A stretch of 64,000 nucleotides of DNA from an uncultured Pseudomonadota bacterium (GTDB lineage: Bacteria > Bdellovibrionota_B > Oligoflexia > Oligoflexales > CAIYRB01): positions 31,120 to 95,119 of the forward strand of contig CAIWTN010000015.1 in the NCBI GenBank assembly GCA_903915625.1, written 5' to 3'. Below the pieces are notes generated by a model. That model saw nothing but the letters and a program-made list of their open reading frames with translations, ran no database searches and had not been told where the DNA came from. How positions within the stretch are numbered: position 1 is the first letter of the stretch; each line of letters starts with the position of its first letter. The translations under genes were made by a program, and so were the position numbers. Below are positions 27,707 through 36,449 of this stretch, in pieces.

Positions 27707-28240
27707 ATGTCCTTTAAATTATTATTGGCGATCACTATTTTATGCGCAGGACCTGCACGCACTAGCCTAGCTGCCGATAATCCACTGGCTAAAGATCTTG
27801 TCACTAGCGTGAAAACATTCTGCAACCAATTTGAAGGAATCGCGGCCAAGCGTTCGTCATCGTCTGCTGCAGCACAATGTATTGAGCTGATCAACTCAGG
27901 AGTCAGCCAGGGTCGGTTCCGTTTTGATCGCGCGCAAGCCTCTGTATGCCTTTTAGCTCAGACAAATGGGGCAACTCTGACAGCATGCCAGTCGGTATTG
28001 ACCGGAACTAAAACCGTTGGTGATAAATGTGAATCCTCAATTGACTGCCAACAACCCTACAGCTGCATTGGGGCTCAAGCCAGTCAGACAGGCAAGTGCG
28101 CCGCCCCTTTGAGCGCCGGGAGCCCATGCGATGACGAGTCGGTATATGCGAGTCAATTTTTTGCAGTCAGCAATAGAGGAGTCTGCGCTAGCGGACTTCA
28201 CTGCGTCGTTGGCCGCAATCAAATTTGCGCGAAGAATTAA
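27707..28240 (+). CDS. Cys-rich secreted protein of unknown function
   Basis: 177 residues with a clean signal peptide (FKLLLAITILCAGPARTSLA-A). After it come 14 Cys. The C-terminal ~80 residues have a repeated pattern, G-x-K-C-x5-DC-x6-SC followed by KC...GSPC...GVC...LHC, like the Dickkopf/EGF-like small disulfide modules often found in secreted proteins of predatory and myxobacterial lineages. SD GAGGAG lies ten bases before the ATG. Probably the last gene of the 23682-28240 transcript. Likely periplasmic or extracellular; no activity is inferred. Convergent with the TMTC-like gene (40 bp between stops). Confidence 0.65.
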   Translation: MSFKLLLAITILCAGPARTSLAADNPLAKDLVTSVKTFCNQFEGIAAKRSSSSAAAQCIELINSGVSQGRFRFDRAQASVCLLAQTNGATLTACQSVLTGTKTVGDKCESSIDCQQPYSCIGAQASQTGKCAAPLSAGSPCDDESVYASQFFAVSNRGVCASGLHCVVGRNQICAKN

Positions 28241-28280
28241 ACCTCAAGCGTAACCTAGGCCTCGATCTGATGGCACGTCC

Positions 28281-29939
28281 TCAGTCAGCGAAGACAGCTG
28301 CTTCAAAGGCTGGAAAATCATAGGCTTGCCCTGCTTTTACATCCGCGATGGCCGACTCCACTAAAAGCTGCCGCCTCTTATCTGATTGCCGAGCAAAAAC
28401 ATCTCGTAATACACCGAGACTATAAATAAATTCGCGATCTACTTGCAATGCTGCGCGAAGCTCACGCATGGCTTCTGGCATGCGACCCGCATTCACATAC
28501 GCTAATGCTAGATTATGATGAGGCTGAGCAAAGATGCGCCCCGTGTCGCTGCCAACGGCTAATTCATAGTATTTGATAGCCCGCGCTTCATCCCGAAGAT
28601 CGGCATAGTACATACCGAGGTTATTATAGATCCGGCCCGGATTTTTGGCGTGATCGATTTCATTTAAGTAAAAGGTCTCGATGTTCGCCCACTCGGCACT
28701 ACGTGTGCGAGTGCGTGCCACAGCACTACATGCCACCACTACAACCACACCAATAAACAGTGACTTAGCAAAGCGGCGGCGATGCACCCACTTAGTTAAA
28801 CCCTCAACAATCAGCGCCAGCAGTAAGGCGACACCGATCATCGGCACATATAGCCAATGCTCGAGATACATCGCATTCAACGGCACGATCCCACTAAATG
28901 GGATGAGCGCCGCAAACACCATCCCGACGCCCAAGGCTAGGCGAGGGACTCGCGCCGCCCAGAGTAGAGGCAACAAACCAAGAAGGATCATCGCACTTCC
29001 GAATGCACCACGAGCATGCATCAGTCCTTCATAAGCTGTATACGGCTTCTCATAAAAGAGGTATTTCGGCCAAAAAAGCAGATATACGTAGTCCCACAAT
29101 ACACTCACGAAGGTGGTCAGGCGTAAGATTAAACTCTGTGTATATGGATTCGCTGCATCCGTCAGACCTACCGCGTCACCAAATTTAAACATGGTGAATT
29201 TAGCTACCACACTTAAAATGGCAAGAACAATCACTGTGCCAGTGATCACAACTTGTGACCTGTCTGGCTTCATTTTACGCGCTAGGCATTGAGTTCCAAC
29301 ACTTAGTAGTACGAACGGAGCCAACACCACAGAACTCTCTTTGGTAAATAGCGCCAGAGTCGTGAATAAAACCACGGCACTGACCTGTCTCCAAGATAGT
29401 CGCCTGCTAGCGTTAGTCGACGCAATAGCACTCATTGGCGGGGTCACTAAAACCAAAGCGACCAACATAAAAAATGTCGCCAATGGATCGGCTAGGCCAG
29501 AAATATAGCATACGGCTTCAGTTTGGACCGGATGCAACAAAAATAGTGCCGCACCAGTTGCAGCGGGGAATAGACCAAGGCCTAAACGACCTAACCACAA
29601 TAAAATCAAAATGCCCGATGCGATGTGTAACATCAACGATACGAGGTGATACGGTAATGTCGTGGATTGGCCGTAGTGCTGATAAAGCAAAGCATAAACA
29701 AGTTGCTGATTTGGCCTATAGAAATTCCCCTTGATCGCCGCACCTTGCGTCACTGTTGAGGTATAAAGCTCAGGCACATGGTCTAATGAATGAATGAGGC
29801 TATTTTTTTGGATGAAGTGTTCGTCGTCAAAGAAGAAGGGCCCATTTAGGCACGGAGCGTAGCTTGCCACGGTCCAAAGAATTAGAAGCAGGACCACTGC
29901 AAATCGAGGCAAATTTTGACGAGCTATGATTTTTAACAT
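28281..29939 (-). CDS. TMTC-like integral membrane glycosyltransferase with C-terminal TPRs
   Basis: 552 residues. About ten to twelve hydrophobic helices cover residues ~10-410, then TPR-like repeats occur at ~430-530 (AEWANIETFYLNEIDHAKNP, NLGMYYADLRDEARAIKYYELA and similar). The first loop has FFFDDEHFI, the Asp-Asp/Asp-Glu motif that in PMT/TMTC-type GT-C enzymes contacts the lipid-linked sugar donor. GT-C proteins of this build transfer a sugar from a polyprenyl carrier to a protein or glycan outside the membrane. The ATG has no SD on its own strand (the bases before it read TCTCCTT), so the start is less sure. Alternative: a membrane TPR protein without catalysis. Confidence 0.72.
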   Translation of the reverse strand: MLKIIARQNLPRFAVVLLLILWTVASYAPCLNGPFFFDDEHFIQKNSLIHSLDHVPELYTSTVTQGAAIKGNFYRPNQQLVYALLYQHYGQSTTLPYHLVSLMLHIASGILILLWLGRLGLGLFPAATGAALFLLHPVQTEAVCYISGLADPLATFFMLVALVLVTPPMSAIASTNASRRLSWRQVSAVVLFTTLALFTKESSVVLAPFVLLSVGTQCLARKMKPDRSQVVITGTVIVLAILSVVAKFTMFKFGDAVGLTDAANPYTQSLILRLTTFVSVLWDYVYLLFWPKYLFYEKPYTAYEGLMHARGAFGSAMILLGLLPLLWAARVPRLALGVGMVFAALIPFSGIVPLNAMYLEHWLYVPMIGVALLLALIVEGLTKWVHRRRFAKSLFIGVVVVVACSAVARTRTRSAEWANIETFYLNEIDHAKNPGRIYNNLGMYYADLRDEARAIKYYELAVGSDTGRIFAQPHHNLALAYVNAGRMPEAMRELRAALQVDREFIYSLGVLRDVFARQSDKRRQLLVESAIADVKAGQAYDFPAFEAAVFAD

Positions 29940-30062
29940 AAGGAGATTTTAGCGTACTTAACTGAAATCTCAGAGTAAAAAAGTTAAATTAAAAACTCTA
30001 AGCGATCCCTCGGAATCTATTGAGGCGTTCACCAAAGCGTGATCAAAGTGGAGACTAATTAA

Positions 30063-30848
30063 GTGCAAAGCAAGCGAACTACCGCTGACATCGGTGGGGG
30101 CGTAAGAATTCGTTACTCAGTTAGGGGACACGGCTCTCCACTGGTTTGCATTACAGGAATAAACTCAACCATGGATCTATGGAGTGAGTCTTTCCTCACA
30201 AATCTAGCACTGCACTACCGCGTCATTACCTTTGACAACCGGGGCATCGGCGGCAGCAGTGGACCGCGTCCGATCAGCATGACTAGCTTTGCCGCCGACA
30301 TAGCTGCCTTAATCGAACATCTTGGACTAGAAAGGGTCCACGTTCTTGGCATGTCAATGGGAGGCATGATTGCGCAACAACTAACCGTCAATCATCCCGA
30401 GCGTATTGACCGCCTCGTGTTAGGAGCCACATCTTGCGCCGCTAAATTCATCCGGCCACGCCTTGGTGTGTTAGCAGGAACTTTGTTCTACATAGCGCCA
30501 CACATAGCCATTCGGGCTTTAGTATCCCCCGAGTACCTTGAAAATCGGCCAGACCGAGTCCGCGAGATGGTCGACAACATCAAGCTAGCCTCAGGGGGCT
30601 TTAAGGTATTTTTAGACCAGCTAAACGCCATACTTCATTTCGATCTAGCCGAGGCTGTAGAGGCAATAAAGTGCCCCACCCTAATCATCACGGGCACAAG
30701 TGATCAGCTGATCAACTGCGAAAATTCTTCATTGCTCGCTCAAAAAATCAGAGGTGCAGAGCTCATTCAATTTAAAGGCGTCGGACATATGTTCCCGCGT
30801 GAGCGAGCAGTAGAAACAGTAGCAGCGATGAAAGCCTTTCTAGGCTGA
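30063..30848 (+). CDS. Alpha/beta hydrolase
   Basis: 261 residues, no signal peptide, so cytoplasmic. The fold's catalytic triad is visible: nucleophile Ser98 in GMSMGG, Asp214 in GTSDQLI and His242 in GVGHMF. The oxyanion-hole strand CITGINSTMDLW is present, and FDNRGIGGSS matches the strand-4 motif of the family. The start is a GTG with GGAG eight bases upstream. Substrate cannot be told; closest in style to esterases and 3-oxoadipate enol-lactonase-like hydrolases. It stands alone, divergent from the TMTC-like gene and convergent with the lipoprotein at 30871. Confidence 0.9.
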   Translation: MQSKRTTADIGGGVRIRYSVRGHGSPLVCITGINSTMDLWSESFLTNLALHYRVITFDNRGIGGSSGPRPISMTSFAADIAALIEHLGLERVHVLGMSMGGMIAQQLTVNHPERIDRLVLGATSCAAKFIRPRLGVLAGTLFYIAPHIAIRALVSPEYLENRPDRVREMVDNIKLASGGFKVFLDQLNAILHFDLAEAVEAIKCPTLIITGTSDQLINCENSSLLAQKIRGAELIQFKGVGHMFPRERAVETVAAMKAFLG

Positions 30849-30870
30849 AACCACCACTTATCAGGTTTAT

Positions 30871-31890
30871 TTAGTGCGTGACGCGCGGCGGCAGTGGACT
30901 GCGCTCTGTGGGACTGAGGGGCTGAGGCAACTCGAAGCTAACCAAAGCACCTGGCTCTAGGCTCATGAAAGCCTCATAAAACGCAAACGGGCCACGCCCG
31001 ACAGCAGCCACAAGTCCGCTAAGGCCAAGTTCACGCTCTAGGCGATAAGCCATGTGCGCGCCGGTGAGGGCAAAAATCCGCTGGTTTGCATTTACTCGCA
31101 GCAGATCCTGCCACATCTCGCGCGGCACTCCTTCGGAGCGCAACATAGCGCGCATCTCCATAAAATGGGGGCTGACCTCGCTCCGACGCTGCCACGCCAT
31201 CCTGTCGACGCCATCCTCGGTTAATCGACTCCCGTGCGCCGAGACATACGTTGCCATACCATCACGCCACACAGCCGTGAGCAAATGCTTATTCAAGTCC
31301 TGAACAGAGCGGACTGATTCTGCCTCAACTGCGGCGGCGACATTAAGGCCTAGCGACGACAACTCAGTATCTGCCCAGTTAATGAGTCCAGACATATAAA
31401 GCTGCGTGATCAAGCGCGTCCATGTCAGGTCTAGAGTCTGGGCAGGAGTATCAATCGAAAATCCGAGTACAGGAGAATGCGACTTGTAGGGGCCTACAGC
31501 TCCGGCACTGAGCTCAATAACGTGCGGCAGCTCCGCGTCTTGCGGTAGGTAAGAAACGATCAGGGGGTATCCCCAACCCACTAACTCTGAGTACCGCGCC
31601 AGCAACGCCATCGCCAAAGGCGGCACCGGCGGCAATGGTGCCAATTCAGAGCCAAGATGCGGCTCGACCACATGATTGTAAATCGATCGACCATCGCGGA
31701 TAGCTACATATCGCATCTGGGGAGCTACGGTACGGCCACCGTCGAGCTCGACGTCGGCAGGTCCCACGCCAACCATACCAGCCCCCTGAAGGGGAGGCGA
31801 TGCTAGGCCCCGTGGTCTCGCAGTCTGACACGCCCAGCCTCCGAAGAGGCACCAGACAATCAGTAAAAGTTTCCAAGATTTCAGGGACAT
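30871..31890 (-). CDS. Predicted lipoprotein, possibly a degenerate zinc-peptidase-like (gluzincin) fold
   Basis: 339 residues. The signal ends at LFGGWACQ with a Cys at 21 (lipobox WAC is weak but placed right). Residues ~120-330 are helical. The segment TAVWRDGMATYVSAHG (~200-216) resembles the EG(L/I)A-x-Y helix of gluzincin-like DUF2268/DUF5700 proteins, and FALTGAHMAYRLERELG resembles the later GxxMAxxxE helix. The matching HExxH helix is not present: the aligned region reads LTWTRLITQLYMSG. A zinc peptidase role is therefore doubtful. No strong SD. Divergent from fabG. The fold is inference. Confidence 0.55.
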   Translation of the reverse strand: MSLKSWKLLLIVWCLFGGWACQTARPRGLASPPLQGAGMVGVGPADVELDGGRTVAPQMRYVAIRDGRSIYNHVVEPHLGSELAPLPPVPPLAMALLARYSELVGWGYPLIVSYLPQDAELPHVIELSAGAVGPYKSHSPVLGFSIDTPAQTLDLTWTRLITQLYMSGLINWADTELSSLGLNVAAAVEAESVRSVQDLNKHLLTAVWRDGMATYVSAHGSRLTEDGVDRMAWQRRSEVSPHFMEMRAMLRSEGVPREMWQDLLRVNANQRIFALTGAHMAYRLERELGLSGLVAAVGRGPFAFYEAFMSLEPGALVSFELPQPLSPTERSPLPPRVTH

Positions 31891-32014
31891 TTAGGGGTTA
31901 TTCTGCCTTATACACGACTTTCTTGAGATTGTGCAGCTGCCGCTTTAGTGCTAACTTCTGCGGCACTGATCGTCAAACAAAACAGAACATCAGTCGCAAA
32001 TAGCGAGGGCGCAG

Positions 32015-32749
32015 GTGAGTCAAAAAGTAGCGTTAGTCACTGGAGGATCGAGGGGTATTGGCGCAGCGTGTGCTCTAGCACTGGGACGTGCTGGCTACAA
32101 AGTAGCAGTTCATTACCGCTCTGGTGAAGAGGGTGCGCGCGCCGTGGTCTCCGAGCTGCCGAGCGGCCAAGCCGTAGCTTTCAAAGCTGACCTCAGTGAT
32201 CCCGCCGCGTGTCAGGACCTGGTGAAGGCTGTTAAAGAACAACTCGGCTCTCTCGATGTTCTAGTCAATAACGCCGGTGTCGCAATCGATCAGGTTCTTG
32301 CTTTTGCAAAACCTGATGACTTCGACACCCTCATCGCGACGAATTTGCGCCCTGTATTTTTGCTATCCAAGCACGCTGCAAAAGTGATGATCCGGCAACG
32401 AAGTGGCCGCATCATCAATCTGTCCTCAGTCGTCGGCCACACCGGCAATGCTGGGCAAAGCCTTTATGCTGCTACCAAAGCAGCGATCACAGGTTTTACT
32501 CAAAGCATCGCCCAAGAGCTCGCGGCAGCTGGCATTCTTTGCAACTGCGTGGCACCCGGCTTTATTGCCACCGACATGACCAAGGACCTTAAGGAAGAGG
32601 TCAAGCAGTCGATCCTGGCGCGCGTCCCGCTCAAACGTTTGGGCACTCCAGAGGACATCGCCAATGCGGTCGAATTCCTAGCGTCAGATCGGGCCAACTA
32701 CATTACTGGCACTACGATTCATGTGAATGGTGGGATGTACACCACCTAG
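32015..32749 (+). CDS. fabG: 3-oxoacyl-ACP reductase, SDR family
   Basis: 244 residues, the usual FabG length. It has the NADP-binding TGGSRGIG motif at 9-16, NNAGVA at ~85, the catalytic Ser of NLSSVVG, the YAATKAA Tyr-x3-Lys at ~150 and the FabG-type C-terminus TTIHVNGGMYTT. It reduces 3-oxoacyl-ACP in fatty acid elongation. The start is a GTG. A KAS III-like gene follows 66 bp downstream on the same strand, so the pair may serve a dedicated acyl chain rather than the main FAS II set, whose other genes (acpP, fabF, fabD) are absent here. Other SDR substrates cannot be excluded. Confidence 0.85.
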   Translation: MSQKVALVTGGSRGIGAACALALGRAGYKVAVHYRSGEEGARAVVSELPSGQAVAFKADLSDPAACQDLVKAVKEQLGSLDVLVNNAGVAIDQVLAFAKPDDFDTLIATNLRPVFLLSKHAAKVMIRQRSGRIINLSSVVGHTGNAGQSLYAATKAAITGFTQSIAQELAAAGILCNCVAPGFIATDMTKDLKEEVKQSILARVPLKRLGTPEDIANAVEFLASDRANYITGTTIHVNGGMYTT

Positions 32750-32815
32750 ACTCTAGGATTCGAACAGCTTAGCACTGGCTCCTCGTGTAGCAGCGGAGTC
32801 CGGTGGAGAAACCTT

Positions 32816-33838
32816 ATGACCTCTAATCTATCAGCCAATGCTCCAGTCATCACAGGCATGGGGCATTTCTTTCCGTCCACCGTGTTAACTAATAGTTTTT
32901 TTGAAGAGCTCGACATCGGTACTTCTGCCGAATGGATTACGGAGCGCGTCGGTATCCGCGAAAGGCGCACCGTACTCGCTGCTGACGATGTTCGACTCCT
33001 GCGTCGCGGCGAGATCACACTGGAAAACTTGCGACAGCAGGGCAGAATTATGTCCGTTGGCGAGATGTGCCAAGAACCATGGGACATGGCCCGTCAACGT
33101 GCAGGCGATGCATTTAGGGATCCCCATGTAGCCATAGCCGGACTCTCCGTCCCAGACTGGGATATCCCGGCCAATGCCTGCGCCATTGCGGCCAAGCTAG
33201 GCCTAGAATGTACGGCATTTGACGTTAACTCGGCTTGCAGCAGCTTTATTGTCAATCTACACGTGGCACGGGCACTTTTGACCAGCGGTCAAGCTGCCGA
33301 GGCGGCGATCTTCAACGCAGAGCGTTATTCGCTGCGCATGAATTTCAGTGATCGCTCCAGCTGCGTCTTATTTGGTGACGGTGCAGCGGCTACCTTACTT
33401 AGCACGTCCGCAGGTGCCCGCGGACTCGCGGTTTTAGACACGATAGTCACATCGTCACCCGCTGGTTATCTACACGTCCGCATACCGGATGGCGGCCATT
33501 TTGACCAAAATGGTGCTGCTGTGCAGAAATTTGCCGTGACCAAGACCGTCGCAATTACGCGCGAAATCCTCGCCCGTAATCAACTAGCTACCGCTGATAT
33601 CAACTATTTTATCGCGCATCAGGCCAACTACCGAATGCTCATGTCAGCCTGCGATAAACTAGGCTTCAGCCCCGAGCAGCACCTCTACAATGTTGATCGC
33701 TTTGGCAACCAAGGTGGTGCAGGCGCTCCAGCTGTCCTGTCTCTAAACTGGGACAGATTCAAAGTAGGCGACAAGATTGTCGTGGCCGTCGTTGGCTCTG
33801 GTTTGACCTGGGCAGCAGCCTTGCTGCAGGTGGTCTGA
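32816..33838 (+). CDS. KAS III-like 3-oxoacyl-ACP synthase (FabH family)
   Basis: 340 residues. It has the thiolase-fold triad: Cys141 in NSACSSF, His268 in FIAHQAN and Asn298 in FGNQGGAGAP. The N-terminal WITERVGIRERR is the FabH signature, and the usual FGDGAAA motif occurs at ~187-191. Between residues ~55 and 95 there is extra sequence (RRGEITLENLRQQ ...) compared with E. coli FabH, and the usual GNTSAAS loop is GNQGGAG. It would condense an acyl-CoA or acyl-ACP primer with malonyl-ACP. SD GGAGA is nine bases before the ATG. Paired with fabG; may be a specialised KAS III (OleA-, DarB- or beta-ketoacyl-type) rather than the housekeeping enzyme. Confidence 0.85.
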   Translation: MTSNLSANAPVITGMGHFFPSTVLTNSFFEELDIGTSAEWITERVGIRERRTVLAADDVRLLRRGEITLENLRQQGRIMSVGEMCQEPWDMARQRAGDAFRDPHVAIAGLSVPDWDIPANACAIAAKLGLECTAFDVNSACSSFIVNLHVARALLTSGQAAEAAIFNAERYSLRMNFSDRSSCVLFGDGAAATLLSTSAGARGLAVLDTIVTSSPAGYLHVRIPDGGHFDQNGAAVQKFAVTKTVAITREILARNQLATADINYFIAHQANYRMLMSACDKLGFSPEQHLYNVDRFGNQGGAGAPAVLSLNWDRFKVGDKIVVAVVGSGLTWAAALLQVV

Positions 33839-33879
33839 TTGCCTCTGGGCAACTGAGCTTAATGCACTCTGCTTTTGCT

Positions 33880-34986
33880 TTACTCGGACAGTACGATGTT
33901 CACACCCGGATAGTTCGGTGCCTGCTCTGGCTCAGCCTCACCAAGGAAGAGCCAGCGCAGCAGCGCCTGATAAAATCCAAATAGCGGAATCTTCCTCGCT
34001 ATCTCATCGCGAAGTAGCTCACGCCGCGCCTTGAAGCCGGCATGGCTCTCTTTCGTCAGATACTCTTGTTCGTTGAAATAGTTACGCAAGGGCTGAATCT
34101 GAACCTCAAATGTTCTGCCACCCCAGCGCACGACCGATTTCATAGCCGCCCAGCCGCTGTTTTTTCGGCCATCTTGGGTCAGATAATTCTTGGTTTCCAA
34201 ATGCTCTAATTTTGCCCGCTCAGCACCTGGTTCAAGGCCAAGGGCAGAAAGCATATCGTCATCCCAAGTCGAATCCAGCAGCGCCCGATACATCGGCATC
34301 ACATCGGCTGGCGCACCCACGACAATCTTAAGGCCGAATACATCCTTAACAAACTGACTCAAGTGGCTCATCTGCTTATCGCGCCGAACCATGCCGTCCA
34401 GGTCAAAAATTTCGTCGACGACTTTGTTCCAGATCTCTTCTTCCGCCTTAATCCGACTAATGATCTTTTGAATCCGTAAGCTATTCGGTTCCGTCGGCTG
34501 ATACTCGACAAAATTTGCGACGAGGGACGCCGGACTCCAAACACCTTTATCGATAAAACGCAGCTTCGCTAGCTGACGAGTTCCTAGATCCAAGTCAGAG
34601 GTTGAATAGAGATCTTTTGGTGAAAGACCCTGTGACAGTACGAACCGTTCTTTGGTTGCGTCGATTTCACCTACAACCACGCTACTCAGCTGATAGTTGC
34701 TCAGATGCTTTAAGCACACAAGCTCACTGAGCTTATGTAAATCCTGCTCGCCGCGCAAAATCATCGCACTAAATGCGCGACGCACCTCATGCAACTTTTG
34801 CCTAGAAAAAATAATGTCGTGTTGATCCGCAGGCCGAGCCCTAAGATGCGCAAGGATCTTCGTCAAATAATGGACAAACTCATTCAGCAGAGGCTGCCGC
34901 GTCACCATCCAAAGGGGTGATAAGACCTGCGTCTCGTGCGGACCAACGGAAATTGCTGAAAGAGCTGAAGATTCCAAGGTTTCCAT
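33880..34986 (-). CDS. RelA/SpoT nucleotidyltransferase-domain-like protein
   Basis: 368 residues, no signal peptide. The first ~180 are helical with no HD hydrolase motif. Residues ~195-320 follow the RelA/SpoT synthetase order: R202-x-K204-x2-S207 (ATP-binding RxKxxxS loop), D215-V-F-G-L-K-I-V-V (DxxGxRIVV strand), NSGWAAMKSVV (in place of NGYxSLHTVV), E294 in FEVQIQPL (EVQIRT) and then HAGFKARR (HxxYK). Known proteins of this fold make (p)ppGpp, or pyrophosphorylate other targets. The key acidic and basic residues are kept, but the flanks are diverged. It lies 3 bp after tolB, so it is likely the last gene of the Tol operon. Domain assignment is by motif alone; product and activity unknown. 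Confidence 0.6.
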   Translation of the reverse strand: METLESSALSAISVGPHETQVLSPLWMVTRQPLLNEFVHYLTKILAHLRARPADQHDIIFSRQKLHEVRRAFSAMILRGEQDLHKLSELVCLKHLSNYQLSSVVVGEIDATKERFVLSQGLSPKDLYSTSDLDLGTRQLAKLRFIDKGVWSPASLVANFVEYQPTEPNSLRIQKIISRIKAEEEIWNKVVDEIFDLDGMVRRDKQMSHLSQFVKDVFGLKIVVGAPADVMPMYRALLDSTWDDDMLSALGLEPGAERAKLEHLETKNYLTQDGRKNSGWAAMKSVVRWGGRTFEVQIQPLRNYFNEQEYLTKESHAGFKARRELLRDEIARKIPLFGFYQALLRWLFLGEAEPEQAPNYPGVNIVLSE

Positions 34987-34989
34987 AGC

Positions 34990-36432
34990 CTACTGTTCCT
35001 GCGGCGGACCCCAGACCGGAGCTTGGGTCTCGTAAAGTCCTGTATTCAAGGGACGCTGATTGCTGCCGTCCCGATTCATGACAAAGAGCTGCCGAGTTCC
35101 TTTGATATCCTTGGTACCAACGCGACTAGATTCAAAGACAATAAGTTGGCCATTAGGCGACCAAGCTGGATGTTCATTGTCGCCCGCTCGCAGCGTCAAC
35201 CGCTCCAAGCCGGTGCCATCTGGATTCATCATAAACATGTCGAAGCGATTGATGTCGCGGTCAAAACCGGCAAAAGCAATCTTAGAAGAATCGGGCGACC
35301 AGGCTGGCGTCGCATTCCACCATCCTGCATAAGTCAACCGCTTGTCACTGAGCACTCGCACATCAGTGTCACCGTCCCATTTTAATTCAGCGCGAAAAAT
35401 GTGGGGATTGCCGAAACGGCCTGAAACAAAAGCTAACCATTTTCCATCCGGAGAAAAGGCCGGATCCACATCGAGGCCGGGACCACGAATTAATGCTCTA
35501 GATCTTTTCCCGTCGGAAGTGATGGAGTAGATATCTGCATCGCCCTCGGTAGAGCCGGTGAATGCCACTAGCTTATTATTAGCAGACCAATTCCCACCAC
35601 TATTGAGACCTTTACGGCCGGACAACTTACGCTTTTTACCGGTAGCAATCTCGTAGATGAATAAATCCGGATTACCGTCTTCAAAGGACGTAAAAGTCAC
35701 AAAGCGGCCGTCGCGACTGAATGCAGGCGAAATATGAGGAGCCTGAGCCGACGTGATTGCCTCTGCGTTAGAGCCGTCGAAATCTGCTAGATAAACTTGT
35801 TTATAGGACGACCTGACTGCTTTACCAACGAAGAGCAAGCGGGAGGAAAAAATTCCTGGCTTACCGGTATACGCTGCCAAAACTCTGTCGGCATAGCGCG
35901 CCATGACCTTTTTGACTTGGACAGCAGTAACCTTGGAGTACTTCTTACCAACCATGAGTTTACGCATCGTGATATCGACGGTACGCAGCGTAATCACAAA
36001 ATCACGACCATCCCGAGCGACGTCGCCAACGGTCAGCGATTCAATACCGTTCGCTTTCCATGCATTCAGATCGATGCCATCCAGGCCTTGCGATAGCCCT
36101 AATGATCCAGATTGGGTCTTGAGACTCTTTTTAATAATTTCCTGGTAACCAGCGCTGGCCATGACGTTAAACAGGCCAGAAAAATCGAGCAGTCGAGTTA
36201 ATTCGGCAGATGCTTCGTTCGCAATTTTTGCTAGTTCTGGATCAGCAGCGCCACTTAGGGCTGGGACTGCAGCAACTAAGCGCCGAAAACTGGGATTGTC
36301 TATATTCACCGTGAATACAGGTACACCTGCCTGCGCCACCGCCCCACCCGCGACAGTCAATGCCGTCATGATAGTAAGGGAAAGGCTAAAAAAACGACTC
36401 CGGCTACGCAACCAATTGCTAACTCTAATCAT
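34990..36432 (-). CDS. tolB: Tol-Pal system beta-propeller protein TolB
   Basis: 480 residues, slightly longer than E. coli TolB (430). A basic N-terminus and hydrophobic stretch (SLSLTIMTALTVAGGAVAQA) form a signal peptide. Residues ~40-190 are the TolB N-terminal domain (FNVMASAGY, ITLRTVDITMRKLMVGKKY). The rest is a six-bladed propeller with repeated SPDGKWLAFVS, SANNKLVAFTGS and SPNGQLIVFESSR motifs (WD40-like/PD40). TolB is periplasmic and links TolA with Pal and outer membrane proteins during constriction and envelope upkeep. It lies 17 bp after tolA on the same strand. Confidence 0.94.
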   Translation of the reverse strand: MIRVSNWLRSRSRFFSLSLTIMTALTVAGGAVAQAGVPVFTVNIDNPSFRRLVAAVPALSGAADPELAKIANEASAELTRLLDFSGLFNVMASAGYQEIIKKSLKTQSGSLGLSQGLDGIDLNAWKANGIESLTVGDVARDGRDFVITLRTVDITMRKLMVGKKYSKVTAVQVKKVMARYADRVLAAYTGKPGIFSSRLLFVGKAVRSSYKQVYLADFDGSNAEAITSAQAPHISPAFSRDGRFVTFTSFEDGNPDLFIYEIATGKKRKLSGRKGLNSGGNWSANNKLVAFTGSTEGDADIYSITSDGKRSRALIRGPGLDVDPAFSPDGKWLAFVSGRFGNPHIFRAELKWDGDTDVRVLSDKRLTYAGWWNATPAWSPDSSKIAFAGFDRDINRFDMFMMNPDGTGLERLTLRAGDNEHPAWSPNGQLIVFESSRVGTKDIKGTRQLFVMNRDGSNQRPLNTGLYETQAPVWGPPQEQ

Positions 36433-36449
36433 GATTTGTACGTGCCTCC

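Noticed and set aside
30871..31890. Functional metallopeptidase
   Set aside because: No HExxH motif is seen in the matching helix.
33880..34986. Pal lipoprotein after tolB
   Set aside because: No signal, lipobox or OmpA-C motif is present; the motif order is RelA/SpoT-like instead.
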